Below are positions 48,397-57,368 of a stretch of DNA of 64,000 bases, piece after piece. The position numbers and the translations under genes were made by a program. Source of the stretch: an uncultured Odoribacter sp. (GTDB lineage: Bacteria > Bacteroidota > Bacteroidia > Bacteroidales > Marinifilaceae). The stretch is from positions 248,001 through 312,000 of the forward strand of contig CALUKE010000001.1 of the NCBI GenBank assembly GCA_944321165.1. Reading direction: 5' to 3'. The notes beneath the pieces are model-generated. The model saw nothing but the letters and a program-made list of their open reading frames with translations. It was not told the DNA's origin and searched no databases. Position 1 is the stretch's first letter. Each line of letters begins with the position of its first letter.

Positions 48397-49521
48397 TTAA
48401 ACCATCATCGGCATCAACAACATGACCAGATCTTCGTCCTGATCTTCATTTTCGAAAGGCAGGAATAAACCGGGCCGTGTCGGATCGGAAAGTTCCAATA
48501 TCACATTTTCCGACTCAATATTGGAAAGAATTTCCAGCACAAAAGGAGACTTGAAGCCAATGGCAATACTCTCCCCCTCATACTGACAATTCAAAGTTTC
48601 GTGTCCGGACATGGAATAATCCATATCCTGTGCCGAAATAACGAGTTGATTCTCGGAAAGCTCAAATTTCACCAGATTACTAGCCTGATTGGCCATCACA
48701 GAAACCCGTCGCAAAGAGTTGTACAACTCTTTCTTTTCGATCAGCATTTTCTTGGGATTGTTTTGCGGAATCACAGAATTGTAATTCGGGAAACGCCCTT
48801 CCACCAAAGTAGAAGTCATTTTATAATTTCCAAATACAAAACAAACCATTTTCTCATTAAAAGAGAATCTCAATTCTGAATCATCCTTCGGAAGAATATT
48901 TTTCAGCATCAAAGCCGGTTTCTTCGGCAAAATCAAGGCATATTGTCCATTTTCACTCTTGGCGTCAAAACGTTTGTAACGCACTAATTTATGGGCATCC
49001 GAAGCGACAAAGGTAAAATGATCCTCGTTCATTTCGATCAGAATGCAATTCATAACCGGACGCAAGTCATCATTTGCCGTCGCAAAAACCGTCTTTACAA
49101 TTCCGTCCAACAGTAAACCGCATTTAGAAATCATATCCACACAACTGTCATTCATGGCTGTCTGCATCGGGTAATCCTCCGCACTCTCTCCAGGAACGGA
49201 AAATTCACCTCTCTCCGAAATGATTTTCACCTCATTCGTATCCGTATTGATATCGAATGTCAAGGGTTGTTCGGGAAATTCTTTCAGAATATCCAACAAT
49301 ATCTTTGCAGGGATGGTGATTCGTCCTTCTTCTTCGAGACTCTCCAATTCTATCCGGGCTTCCATTGTTGTCTCTTTATCAGAGGCAGTTGCATACAAAA
49401 CCCCATCTTTAGCCACTAACAAGATATTATCCAGAATCGGTTGAACGGGTTTTCCTCCGATCACCTTACTCACCGCCTGCAAACGGGTCAGCAATGTATT
49501 GCTCGATACGATAAACTTCAT
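48397..49521 (-). CDS. dnaN: DNA polymerase III beta subunit (sliding clamp)
   Basis: 374-residue ring-forming processivity clamp with three repeated domains. Typical segments are MKFIVSSNTLLTRLQAVSKVIGGKPVQPILDNILL, TIPAKILLDILKEFPEQ, FVASDAHKLVRYKR, EGRFPNYNSVIPQNNPKKM and the C-terminal LPFENEDQDEDLVMLLMPMMV, which forms the peptide-binding pocket edge. Not next to dnaA here, as is usual in Bacteroidales. Confidence 0.97.
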   Translation of the reverse strand: MKFIVSSNTLLTRLQAVSKVIGGKPVQPILDNILLVAKDGVLYATASDKETTMEARIELESLEEEGRITIPAKILLDILKEFPEQPLTFDINTDTNEVKIISERGEFSVPGESAEDYPMQTAMNDSCVDMISKCGLLLDGIVKTVFATANDDLRPVMNCILIEMNEDHFTFVASDAHKLVRYKRFDAKSENGQYALILPKKPALMLKNILPKDDSELRFSFNEKMVCFVFGNYKMTSTLVEGRFPNYNSVIPQNNPKKMLIEKKELYNSLRRVSVMANQASNLVKFELSENQLVISAQDMDYSMSGHETLNCQYEGESIAIGFKSPFVLEILSNIESENVILELSDPTRPGLFLPFENEDQDEDLVMLLMPMMV

Positions 49522-49592
49522 AAATTCAATATTTTATAATTTACTTTATTTCTTGGAAACGGGTCTCTAAATTAATGTTTTTTCCTGGCTTA

Positions 49593-49625
49593 GAAAAAAA
49601 TTTCCGGGAAAAGTTATCCCGGAAA
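49593..49625 (-). terminator. Rho-independent terminator after the M24 aminopeptidase gene
   Basis: Minus strand: perfect 9-bp stem TTTCCGGGA/TCCCGGAAA, seven-base loop, followed by a seven-T run. Separates the aminopeptidase gene from dnaN. Confidence 0.85.
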
Positions 49626-49629
49626 TCGG

Positions 49630-51021
49630 TTATGCCCCCATAAAGGTTTCAATCTCCTCGACAGTAACCGGCGTACGTTTGTCTCCCAAGAAACGCGATC
49701 CGCCCGGAATAATCAAAATATCGTCCTCGATACGGATACCGCCGAAATCTTTGAATGTCTCAATTTTGTCATAATTCAGGAATTCTTTGTGCATTCCCTG
49801 CTCCCGCCATTGATCAATCAATGCCGGAATAAAATAACAGCCCGGTTCATCCGTAATCACAAATCCCTCCTGCAAACGGCGTCCCATCCGCAAAGAAGAG
49901 GTTCCAAACTGATTGATGGGTCGAGTTTCATCGTCATAACCGACATAGATCTGACCCAGATCTTCCATATCATGTACATCCAATCCCATCATATGCCCCA
50001 ATCCATGAGGCATGAACAAAGCATGTGCACCGGCCGCAACAGCCTCTTCTACATTTCCTTTCATCAGTTCCAAATCTTTCAGACCCTGAGCCAATACTTT
50101 GCATATTTCCAGATGTACATACTGATAGGTTACCCCCGGCTTGGCAATCTCAATCGCCTTATTATTACAAGCCAGCACAACATTATACACCTCTTTCTGA
50201 CGGGAAGTGAATTTTCCACCGACAGGAATCGTACGTGTAAAATCGGAACAATAATTCGATTCGGCTTCAGCTCCGGCATCCGTCAACATCAGACGTCCCT
50301 CCTGCAACAACTGACTGTGATCATGATTATGAAGCGTCTCCCCATGCTGAGACAAAATAACCGGGAAAGAAACCATACTGCCATAAGATGCGGCAATTCC
50401 TTCGATCAAACCGGCAATATACTGTTCCTTTACTCCCGGCTTGCAATTCCGCATGGCAGCTGTATGCATTTCGTAACCGATATTGCAAGCCTTGGTGATC
50501 TCTTCGATTTCACAGGCTTCCTTGACAGAACGCAAAGCCACCACCGCTTGGATCAATTCCAAAGATGCATATTCCTTGACAAAAGCGGAATGAATTCCCA
50601 ATAGATCCTCCAACAACAAAACGTTCCGATAACGGTAAGGAGGCAAATAATGAATCCGACGTCCCTGGGCTATCGCGGTTTTCAAACATACCGCCAACTG
50701 AGCAAAAGGAGCCGAATGAACAACACCCACCCGAGCTGCCAGTTCTTTCACCAAGGGTTGCGGTCCCATCCAGATAATATCGTCCATATCCACATCATTT
50801 CCAAAAAGATACTCCTCTCCGGAATCGATATCGATCACTCCGGCAAAACCGGGCATGTTCAAACCGAAAAAATATAAAAACGAACTATCCTGACGGAATT
50901 TATAGGTATTATCCGTATAATTGGCCGGAGCTTCTCCATTTCCCAAAATCAGAACCAAACCGTTCTGCATCTTTTCTTTCAGACGAAGACGTCTGTTTTT
51001 GTAAATACTTGCATCAAACAT
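49630..51021 (-). CDS. M24 family Xaa-Pro aminopeptidase-like protein
   Basis: 463-residue metalloaminopeptidase of the aminopeptidase P class. N-terminal creatinase-like domain (about 1-170), then the pita-bread catalytic domain: LTDAGAEAESNYCSDFTRTIPVGG (two Asp ligands), HGLGHMMGLDVHDMEDLG (His), DEPGCYF and GGIRIEDDILI (Glu ligands). Likely removes residues before proline, completing the peptide-degrading set in this window. Confidence 0.94.
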   Translation of the reverse strand: MFDASIYKNRRLRLKEKMQNGLVLILGNGEAPANYTDNTYKFRQDSSFLYFFGLNMPGFAGVIDIDSGEEYLFGNDVDMDDIIWMGPQPLVKELAARVGVVHSAPFAQLAVCLKTAIAQGRRIHYLPPYRYRNVLLLEDLLGIHSAFVKEYASLELIQAVVALRSVKEACEIEEITKACNIGYEMHTAAMRNCKPGVKEQYIAGLIEGIAASYGSMVSFPVILSQHGETLHNHDHSQLLQEGRLMLTDAGAEAESNYCSDFTRTIPVGGKFTSRQKEVYNVVLACNNKAIEIAKPGVTYQYVHLEICKVLAQGLKDLELMKGNVEEAVAAGAHALFMPHGLGHMMGLDVHDMEDLGQIYVGYDDETRPINQFGTSSLRMGRRLQEGFVITDEPGCYFIPALIDQWREQGMHKEFLNYDKIETFKDFGGIRIEDDILIIPGGSRFLGDKRTPVTVEEIETFMGA

Positions 51022-51114
51022 ATTATATCATTTTAATGAATCTTTTGAAAGGTGTCACAAAATAAAGAAAAAGACTCACAGTAAAAAACAAAAAGGCAAA
51101 AGTTTTTTTCAAAT

Positions 51115-51534
51115 TCATCCAAGCGTCTTTTTTCGCAGCAAATATTCAATGACTGGGATCGAGATTCCCGTACCAAAAGCAATCCAGGCTCCATAGGCTA
51201 TCCGCACCTGAGATCCCATCATTCCAGTCATTTCCCCTCCCAGCACAAACCACCCTTCTTGAACAAACCAAACATCAGTCATTCGCCACATAACAATCAG
51301 AGAGGCAAATACACTGCACACATTAATACAACAACACTCTCCTCTTGACAAGGCTTTAAATGCATTTTTTCGAAAAACAAAAAAAACGACAGCCAGAAAC
51401 AAAATAAAAGTAAAACATCCAGCCAGATTCATACCGGAAAGCAATCCCAAAGAAAGCGACCGGTACCAGGGCAAGCAACTGGCTACCAAACCAATCGAAG
51501 CAAGTGAAAGAACCGCCAATTTCTGTTTATTCAT
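51115..51534 (-). CDS. Hypothetical four-helix membrane protein
   Basis: About 139 residues with four hydrophobic segments (roughly 6-22, 30-52, 66-86 and 108-132) and a basic C-terminus RKK. A small cluster of Cys (GECCCINVC) sits in a loop. I start at the ATG at 51534; an earlier reading adds eight residues. No family recognised. Confidence 0.6.
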   Translation of the reverse strand: MNKQKLAVLSLASIGLVASCLPWYRSLSLGLLSGMNLAGCFTFILFLAVVFFVFRKNAFKALSRGECCCINVCSVFASLIVMWRMTDVWFVQEGWFVLGGEMTGMMGSQVRIAYGAWIAFGTGISIPVIEYLLRKKTLG

Positions 51535-51707
51535 AGACACTTGGGTTGAATTGAACAATTTTGAACGAAAATTTCAATTTCATACGAACGATTTAACAAA
51601 AAGTTTTCTCAAATCTTTTAAATTCCTCTTTTTTTCAAATATCGAAACTTCAATCTTATTTAAAACAATTCTAAACTCAAAAAAGTAAAAATAATCTTCC
51701 GATTTTG

Positions 51708-51739
51708 TTTGATAATCGTAAGAACAATACGTAATTTTG
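51708..51739 (+). promoter_or_regulatory. Promoter of the methylmalonyl-CoA operon
   Basis: TTTG at 51708-51711, 20-base spacer, TAATTTTG at 51732-51739; both match consensus exactly. The transcript start near 51746 leaves an AT-rich leader of about 115 bases before the epimerase ATG. The rest of the 330-base gap back to the membrane-protein gene is AT-rich and shows no other feature. Confidence 0.8.
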
Positions 51740-51862
51740 GAACGATTTTTGAATATAACGTTTTCGAAACAAGGGTTATTGCGTATTAAAAAATATGTTA
51801 TACAACACAAAACCATGAATTTCAAATATTTTAAAAATATAATTTATTAACAAATCAATTTA

Positions 51863-52273
51863 ATGATCATGAAACCGACTCATATTGAACACATCGGTAT
51901 TGCCGTAAAAAGTTTAGAGGAAGCTATTCCATTTTATGAAAATGTACTGGGACTGAAATGTTACGCTGTAGAAGAAGTTAAAGATCAAAAAGTAAAAACA
52001 GCCTTTTTCCAAATCGGTCAAACAAAAATAGAATTGTTGGAATCAACCGATCCGGAAGGTCCCATTGGAAAATTCGTAGAAAAAAATGGCGGAGGCATGC
52101 ATCACATGGCTTTTGCAGTAGAAGACGTGGCACAGGCACTCAAAGACGCTGAAGAAGCCGGATGTCAGCTGATTGACAAAGCTCCGCGTGGTGGAGCCGA
52201 AGGTTTGCAGATCGGATTCCTTCACCCGAAATCTACCAACCGGGTATTGACAGAACTTTGCGGAAAAAAATAA
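51863..52273 (+). CDS. mce: Methylmalonyl-CoA epimerase
   Basis: Interconverts (R)- and (S)-methylmalonyl-CoA. A 136-residue VOC-fold protein with metal ligands in HIEHIGIAVKSLEEAIPFYENVLG, KIELLESTDP and GGGMHHMAFAVEDV, ending RVLTELCGKK as in the family. First gene of the operon, upstream of the carboxyltransferase: succinyl-CoA via mutase gives the (R) form and the epimerase supplies the (S) form used by the decarboxylase. Confidence 0.95.
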   Translation: MIMKPTHIEHIGIAVKSLEEAIPFYENVLGLKCYAVEEVKDQKVKTAFFQIGQTKIELLESTDPEGPIGKFVEKNGGGMHHMAFAVEDVAQALKDAEEAGCQLIDKAPRGGAEGLQIGFLHPKSTNRVLTELCGKK

Positions 52274-52302
52274 TCAGGTAAAAAGCATTTAAAAATCGAA
52301 AG

Positions 52303-52339
52303 CGTCAAAAGAGCTATTTACGATAAGTCCTTTTTGACG
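52303..52339 (+). other. Hairpin between mce and mmdA
   Basis: CGTCAAAA/TTTTGACG stem with a 21-base loop and a short T-run after it, in the 123-base gap between the two genes. It could lower downstream readthrough or protect the mce mRNA end. Confidence 0.4.
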
Positions 52340-52396
52340 TTTTCCATTTTTCAAAGCTTAGAGATTTTCAGACATTTAAATGTAAAATAAATATTT

Positions 52397-53959
52397 ATGG
52401 CCACTAATCAAGATAAAGTCAAAGAACTGATTGACTTAAGAGTTCAAGCGAAATTAGGCGGAGGAGAAAAACGTATCGACTCTCAGCACAAAAAAGGGAA
52501 ATATACGGCCCGGGAAAGAATTGCCATGTTGCTGGATGAAGACAGTTTCGAAGAATTTGATATGTTCATCACTCACCGTTGCAACAATTTCGGAATGGAA
52601 AAAACGAAATTCTTAGGCGACGGAGTCGTTACCGGACAGGGAACCATTAATGGACGTATCGTATTTGTATTCGCACAGGACTTCACCGTATTCGGAGGAG
52701 CACTCTCTGAAATGCTGGCGCAGAAAATCTGTAAGGTGATGGACAAGGCAATGACTGTCGGTGCCCCGATCATCGGCTTAAACGACTCGGGAGGTGCCCG
52801 TATTCAGGAAGGAGTAAACTCTTTGGCCGGATATGCAGAAATTTTTGAACGCAACATTCTGGCATCCGGAGTGATTCCTCAGATATCAGCCATTTTCGGC
52901 CCTTGTGCCGGTGGTGCTGTATACTCTCCCGCCCTGACCGACTTTATTCTGATGACCGATCAGACATCCTACATGTTTGTCACCGGACCGAAAGTAGTAA
53001 AGACCGTTACCGGCGAGGATATCACGACAGAAGACCTGGGAGGTGCAGAAGTTCATTCCACCAAATCAGGGGTTTCTCATTTCATGGTTGACAATGAAGA
53101 AGAAGGTATCTCCCTGATCCGGGATCTGCTTTCCTATTTACCGTCCAACAACCTGGAAGAGGCTCCGATGATGGTATGCAATGACCCGATCGACCGTCTG
53201 GAAGACAAACTGAACAGCTTGATTCCGGATAATCCGAATTTGCCTTATAACATGCTGGAAGTTATCGAAGCCATCGTCGACAACGGCAAATTCCTGGAAG
53301 TACACAAACGTTATGCCCGTAATATCATTGTCGGCTTCTGCCGGATGGGCGGCCGTTCTGTCGGAGTTATTGCCAACCAGCCCAGTTTCTATGCCGGTGT
53401 ACTCGATATCGAAGCATCCCGTAAGGCAGCCCGTTTCGTGCGTTTCTGCGACTGCTTCAATATTCCAATCTTAACATTGGTCGATGTGCCGGGATTCTTG
53501 CCGGGACGTGTACAGGAATATGGCGGTATCATCACCCACGGAGCCAAACTGATGTTCGCATACGGAGAAGCTACCGTACCCAAAGTAACGGTAACCCTAC
53601 GTAAATCTTACGGAGGAGCCCACGATGTAATGTCCTGTAAACAATTACGCGGAGACTTCAACTATGCTTGGCCGACAGCTCAGATTGCCGTGATGGGAGC
53701 CAAAGGAGCCATCGAAGTATTATACGGAAAAGAAATGTCAGCCATTACCGATCCGGAAGAAAAAGCAAAATTCGTTGCGGAGAAGGAAGAAGAATACAAC
53801 AATACATTCGCCAATCCCTACAAAGCAGCTTCTTACGGTTATATCGACGATGTCATCGAACCGCGTAATACCCGTTTCCGCGTCATCCGCGCGTTCCAGT
53901 CTTTACAGACCAAACGTATTACCAATCCGATGAAAAAACATTCTAACATACCTTTATAA
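52397..53959 (+). CDS. mmdA: Methylmalonyl-CoA decarboxylase alpha (carboxyltransferase) subunit
   Basis: 520-residue acyl-CoA carboxyltransferase related to propionyl-CoA carboxylase beta subunit. Motifs: [62 protein letters not shown] (CoA/biotin site), [24 protein letters not shown] and [18 protein letters not shown]. It transfers the carboxyl group from (S)-methylmalonyl-CoA to biotin on the carrier protein. With the beta sodium-pump subunit it forms a membrane decarboxylase, rather than an ATP-driven carboxylase, since no biotin carboxylase is encoded here. Confidence 0.95.
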   Translation: MATNQDKVKELIDLRVQAKLGGGEKRIDSQHKKGKYTARERIAMLLDEDSFEEFDMFITHRCNNFGMEKTKFLGDGVVTGQGTINGRIVFVFAQDFTVFGGALSEMLAQKICKVMDKAMTVGAPIIGLNDSGGARIQEGVNSLAGYAEIFERNILASGVIPQISAIFGPCAGGAVYSPALTDFILMTDQTSYMFVTGPKVVKTVTGEDITTEDLGGAEVHSTKSGVSHFMVDNEEEGISLIRDLLSYLPSNNLEEAPMMVCNDPIDRLEDKLNSLIPDNPNLPYNMLEVIEAIVDNGKFLEVHKRYARNIIVGFCRMGGRSVGVIANQPSFYAGVLDIEASRKAARFVRFCDCFNIPILTLVDVPGFLPGRVQEYGGIITHGAKLMFAYGEATVPKVTVTLRKSYGGAHDVMSCKQLRGDFNYAWPTAQIAVMGAKGAIEVLYGKEMSAITDPEEKAKFVAEKEEEYNNTFANPYKAASYGYIDDVIEPRNTRFRVIRAFQSLQTKRITNPMKKHSNIPL

Positions 53960-53968
53960 TTCGATCAT

Positions 53969-54313
53969 ATGACAATGTTAGCTATCGACTGGGGCTTTGC
54001 GCTACTGGTCACAGGAATGGGAATGGGTGTCGTTTTTTTACTGCTGATTGTTTTGATTTGGATCATCGGTCTGCAAACCAAAATCATCAACGGTCTGACC
54101 GGAAGTGTAAAAAGTGCCTCTGAATCGCATACAGTGGCGACCACAGAAACACATCCGACACCGCATGAACAGGCAGCTATTGCCATGGCAATGCATCTGT
54201 ATTACAACGCCCATGATGAAGAACCCCACGTAATTACCATTCAGGAAGTTGAAAAACGCTATTCTCCGTGGAGTTCCAAAATTTACAGCATGAGAAATAC
54301 TTTTATCAAGTAA
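53969..54313 (+). CDS. OadG/delta-like small membrane subunit
   Basis: 114 residues: one TM helix (about 11-32, GMGMGVVFLLLIVLIWIIGLQ) and a hydrophilic tail. Typical OadG-family anchor that binds the alpha and beta parts. Starts nine bases after mmdA and 13 bases before the carrier gene. Confidence 0.8.
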   Translation: MTMLAIDWGFALLVTGMGMGVVFLLLIVLIWIIGLQTKIINGLTGSVKSASESHTVATTETHPTPHEQAAIAMAMHLYYNAHDEEPHVITIQEVEKRYSPWSSKIYSMRNTFIK

Positions 54314-54326
54314 ATAATAGACAATT

Positions 54327-54755
54327 ATGAATAAATTTAAAATCACGATCGACGGAAATAGTTATGAAGTCACTGTGAATGTTACGGATCATAATAAAGC
54401 GAACGTAGAAGTAAACGGGATATCATATGATGTGAATTATGAGAGCAAAAATGTGGTGACAACCACTCCGGTAACCCGTAAATCAACCACTCCGGGTGCA
54501 GCTCCACAGGTACATGTGACTCCCCCAGCAGCAGCCTCCAACACCACTTGTGTAAAAGCTCCGCTTCCGGGAACAATCATGACGATCAATGTGAAAGTCG
54601 GCGATCAGGTAAAACGAGGAGATACTTTAATTGTCATGGAAGCCATGAAAATGGAAAACAGCATCATGGCTAGCAAAGACGGACAGGTGAAAGCCATTCA
54701 TGTGACAACGGGACAAACCGTTGCTCAGGATGATAAGCTGATCGATCTGCAATAA
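54327..54755 (+). CDS. Biotin carrier subunit (MmdC-like)
   Basis: 142-residue biotinyl carrier protein. N-terminal beta region, a flexible Pro/Ala/Thr linker (about 50-80) and a C-terminal biotinyl domain with the EAMKMENS motif; the Lys is the biotin site. It shuttles the carboxyl from MmdA to the beta subunit. Confidence 0.93.
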   Translation: MNKFKITIDGNSYEVTVNVTDHNKANVEVNGISYDVNYESKNVVTTTPVTRKSTTPGAAPQVHVTPPAAASNTTCVKAPLPGTIMTINVKVGDQVKRGDTLIVMEAMKMENSIMASKDGQVKAIHVTTGQTVAQDDKLIDLQ

Positions 54756-54776
54756 TTCACAGTAAAATCGTTAGCA

Positions 54777-56042
54777 ATGAAACAAATAAAGAAATCTCTT
54801 TTTCGACTGACCGCCTTTCTGGGACTTCTCATTACTCCCTTTATCGCAAAGGCCCAGGAAGAAAATCTGGGAGAAAGCCTCAGTAAATTTATGAACGACA
54901 CGGGGTTTGCCCGTCTCGTAGATGGCAACTGGTGGTGTCTGGTCATGATCGCCATCGCTTGTTTTCTGATGTACCTGGCCATTGTAAAAAAATTCGAGCC
55001 TCTGTTGTTACTGCCGATCGCATTCGGTATGTTGTTGACCAACCTGCCCGGCGCCGGACTTTACCATCCGGAACTGTTTGAAGGCGGCCACATCCATTGG
55101 CCTGATTTTGTAGACGCCAACAACGTTGGATTGTTAGACTACATATACCTGGGTGTCAAACTCGGTATTTACCCCTGCGTCATTTTCATCGGTGTAGGTG
55201 CCATGACCGATTTCGGTCCGCTGTTGGCAAATCCCAAAAGTTTCCTGTTGGGTGCCGCTGCCCAGATCGGTATCTTTGCCACTTTCCTGGGTGCTTTAGT
55301 ACTGGGATTCAACTATGCAGAAGCAGGTTCTATCGGTATCATCGGCGGTGCTGACGGACCGACAGCCATTTATCTGACTTCTAAATTGGCTCCGAACCTG
55401 TTGGGACCGATTGCCGTCGCTGCCTATTCATATATGGCACTGGTACCGGTTATCCAGCCACCTATCATGAGAATGCTGACAACACAAAAGGAACGTGAAA
55501 TTGTGATGAAACAATTGCGTAAAGTATCCAAAACGGAAAAGATCATTTTCCCGATTGTCGTAACAGTATTTGTATCCTTGTTGTTACCTTCTGCCGCTCC
55601 GCTAATCGGCTGTTTGATGTTAGGAAACCTCATGCGTGAAAGTGGTGTCGTGGAACGTCTGAGCAAAACCGTTCAAAACGAACTGATGAACATCACAACT
55701 ATTTTCTTGGGAATCTCCGTAGGAGCTACCACAACAGCCAGCGCTTTCTTGAATTACCAGACACTGGCGATCCTGGTGATCGGTATCATAGCATTCTCCT
55801 TGGGTAGTGCAGGAGGAGTATTATTGGCAAAATTCATGAATTTGTTCCTGAAGAACAAGATCAATCCGCTGATCGGTTCAGCCGGTGTTTCTGCTGTGCC
55901 TATGGCTGCCCGTGTTTCACAGACTGTAGGTCAGGAAGCCAACCCGGGTAACTTCCTGTTGATGCATGCAATGGGACCCAATGTAGCCGGAGTGATCGGT
56001 TCTGCAGTAGCAGCCGGTATTCTGCTTTCCTTCTTAGGATAA
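54777..56042 (+). CDS. Sodium-translocating decarboxylase beta subunit
   Basis: 421-residue polytopic protein of the OadB/MmdB family that decarboxylates carboxybiotin and pumps sodium outward. Features: an N-terminal signal-like segment ([20 protein letters not shown]), about nine TM helices, and conserved motifs [53 protein letters not shown] and the C-terminal [18 protein letters not shown]...[29 protein letters not shown] with the sodium-binding residues. Last gene of the operon. Confidence 0.95.
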   Translation: MKQIKKSLFRLTAFLGLLITPFIAKAQEENLGESLSKFMNDTGFARLVDGNWWCLVMIAIACFLMYLAIVKKFEPLLLLPIAFGMLLTNLPGAGLYHPELFEGGHIHWPDFVDANNVGLLDYIYLGVKLGIYPCVIFIGVGAMTDFGPLLANPKSFLLGAAAQIGIFATFLGALVLGFNYAEAGSIGIIGGADGPTAIYLTSKLAPNLLGPIAVAAYSYMALVPVIQPPIMRMLTTQKEREIVMKQLRKVSKTEKIIFPIVVTVFVSLLLPSAAPLIGCLMLGNLMRESGVVERLSKTVQNELMNITTIFLGISVGATTTASAFLNYQTLAILVIGIIAFSLGSAGGVLLAKFMNLFLKNKINPLIGSAGVSAVPMAARVSQTVGQEANPGNFLLMHAMGPNVAGVIGSAVAAGILLSFLG

Positions 56043-56066
56043 AAACAGGTTTTACCTGATATAAAT

Positions 56067-56100
56067 AGCCCCCCAAAGTCTGTAAAACTTTTGGGGGGCT
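56067..56100 (+). terminator. Terminator after the decarboxylase operon
   Basis: Perfect 11-bp stem AGCCCCCCAAA/TTTGGGGGGCT with a 12-base loop; the following T-run is short. It could also stop transcription coming from pepT on the other strand. Confidence 0.7.
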
Positions 56101-56121
56101 TTATCATGGAGTTTCTCTATC

Positions 56122-57339
56122 TTATTTTGCCCAAAGCTCGATTAAGTTTAAAATCGTCTGCATCGCCTTCTGCATGGTATTCAACGAACAATATTCATAC
56201 TTCCCGTGAAAATTCATGCCTCCGGTAAAGAGATTCGGACAAGGCAATCCCATATATGACAGACGGGCGCCATCGGTTCCACCCCGAATCGGTCGCACAA
56301 TCGGCGTTACACCGGCCTTCTCCATTGCCCGAAAAGCTTTGTCAATCAATTCCGGATAAGGCTCGACCATTTCACGCATATTGTAATACTGGTCCCGAAG
56401 CGTCAATTTGATCACGCCATCCCCGTATTTCTCGGTCAGCAAAGCAACGGCCGCCTGTAAAAAGCGTTTTTTCTCTTCAAATTTCACACGGGAATGATCC
56501 CGGATAATGTATTCGCTGGAAGCATTCTCAACCTCTCCCTTCAAACTGATCAGATGATAAAAACCTTCATATCCTTCCGTATGCTCCGGACGTTGGCAAA
56601 CCGGCAGTAAACTGTTCAATTCACACACCAGCTGCAAAGCATTGATCATTTTATCCTTCGCATATCCCGGATGAATATTTCTCCCCTGAACCTCAATTTT
56701 TGCACTGGCTGCATTGAAATTCTCGTATTCCAACTCTCCTTCGAATCCTCCGTCAACCGTATAGGCAAAACGGGCCCCAAAATGTTTTACATCAAAGAAA
56801 TCAACTCCCCGCCCGATCTCTTCATCCGGCGTGAATCCAATCCGTATTCTTCCGTGTTTCAATTCCGGATGCTGAATCAGATATTCGGCAGCAGTCATAA
56901 TCTCAGCAACCCCGGCCTTATCATCCGCACCCAACAAAGTCGTTCCATCAGTAGTAATCAACGTATGACCTTTAAAGAAAGGCAGTTCCGGAAAATCAGC
57001 CACGGACATCACCAAATGTTCATTCAAACGAATATCCCCCCCTTCGTAATTCTCAATGATCTGAGGGTGAATATTCGCCCCACTCATATCCGGACTGGTA
57101 TCCACATGAGCGATAAAACCGATCACCGGCCGATCTTCGTAGCCCGGTGTAGCCGGGATAGTTCCCATTACATACCCATTGGCATCCATATCGACCTCTT
57201 CAAGCCCGAGGTCTTTCATTTCCTCTGCCAGATAATTCAACAATATCAACTGTTTCGCGGTGGAAGGAAAAGTCTCGCTCTCCGGATCGCTTTGCGTATC
57301 AAATCCGACATATTTCAAAAAACGTTCTTTCAGTTCCAT
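56122..57339 (-). CDS. pepT: Peptidase T (tripeptide aminopeptidase)
   Basis: Cytoplasmic M20 zinc aminopeptidase releasing N-terminal residues from tripeptides. Ligands appear in IGFIAHVDTSPDMSG (His), TTLLGADDKAGVAEI (Asp), FTPDEEIGRG (Glu), VDGG (Asp) and the C-terminal GGMNFHGKYE (His). At 405 residues it matches E. coli PepT. It lies 29 bases downstream of the OPT transporter on the same strand: transport and cleavage appear coupled. Confidence 0.96.
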   Translation of the reverse strand: MELKERFLKYVGFDTQSDPESETFPSTAKQLILLNYLAEEMKDLGLEEVDMDANGYVMGTIPATPGYEDRPVIGFIAHVDTSPDMSGANIHPQIIENYEGGDIRLNEHLVMSVADFPELPFFKGHTLITTDGTTLLGADDKAGVAEIMTAAEYLIQHPELKHGRIRIGFTPDEEIGRGVDFFDVKHFGARFAYTVDGGFEGELEYENFNAASAKIEVQGRNIHPGYAKDKMINALQLVCELNSLLPVCQRPEHTEGYEGFYHLISLKGEVENASSEYIIRDHSRVKFEEKKRFLQAAVALLTEKYGDGVIKLTLRDQYYNMREMVEPYPELIDKAFRAMEKAGVTPIVRPIRGGTDGARLSYMGLPCPNLFTGGMNFHGKYEYCSLNTMQKAMQTILNLIELWAK

Positions 57340-57368
57340 AAATTCAATTTATCTAATTAATAATAACA

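Noticed and set aside
51580..51825. 81-codon minus-strand frame in the gap before mce
   Set aside because: Very AT-rich, Phe/Tyr-rich, overlaps the mce promoter on the other strand and shows no family pattern.
51815..51850. 11-codon frame in the mce leader (MNFKYFKNIIY)
   Set aside because: Could be a leader peptide but there is no run of one amino acid, no ribosome site and no attenuator hairpin after it; recorded only as part of the leader finding.
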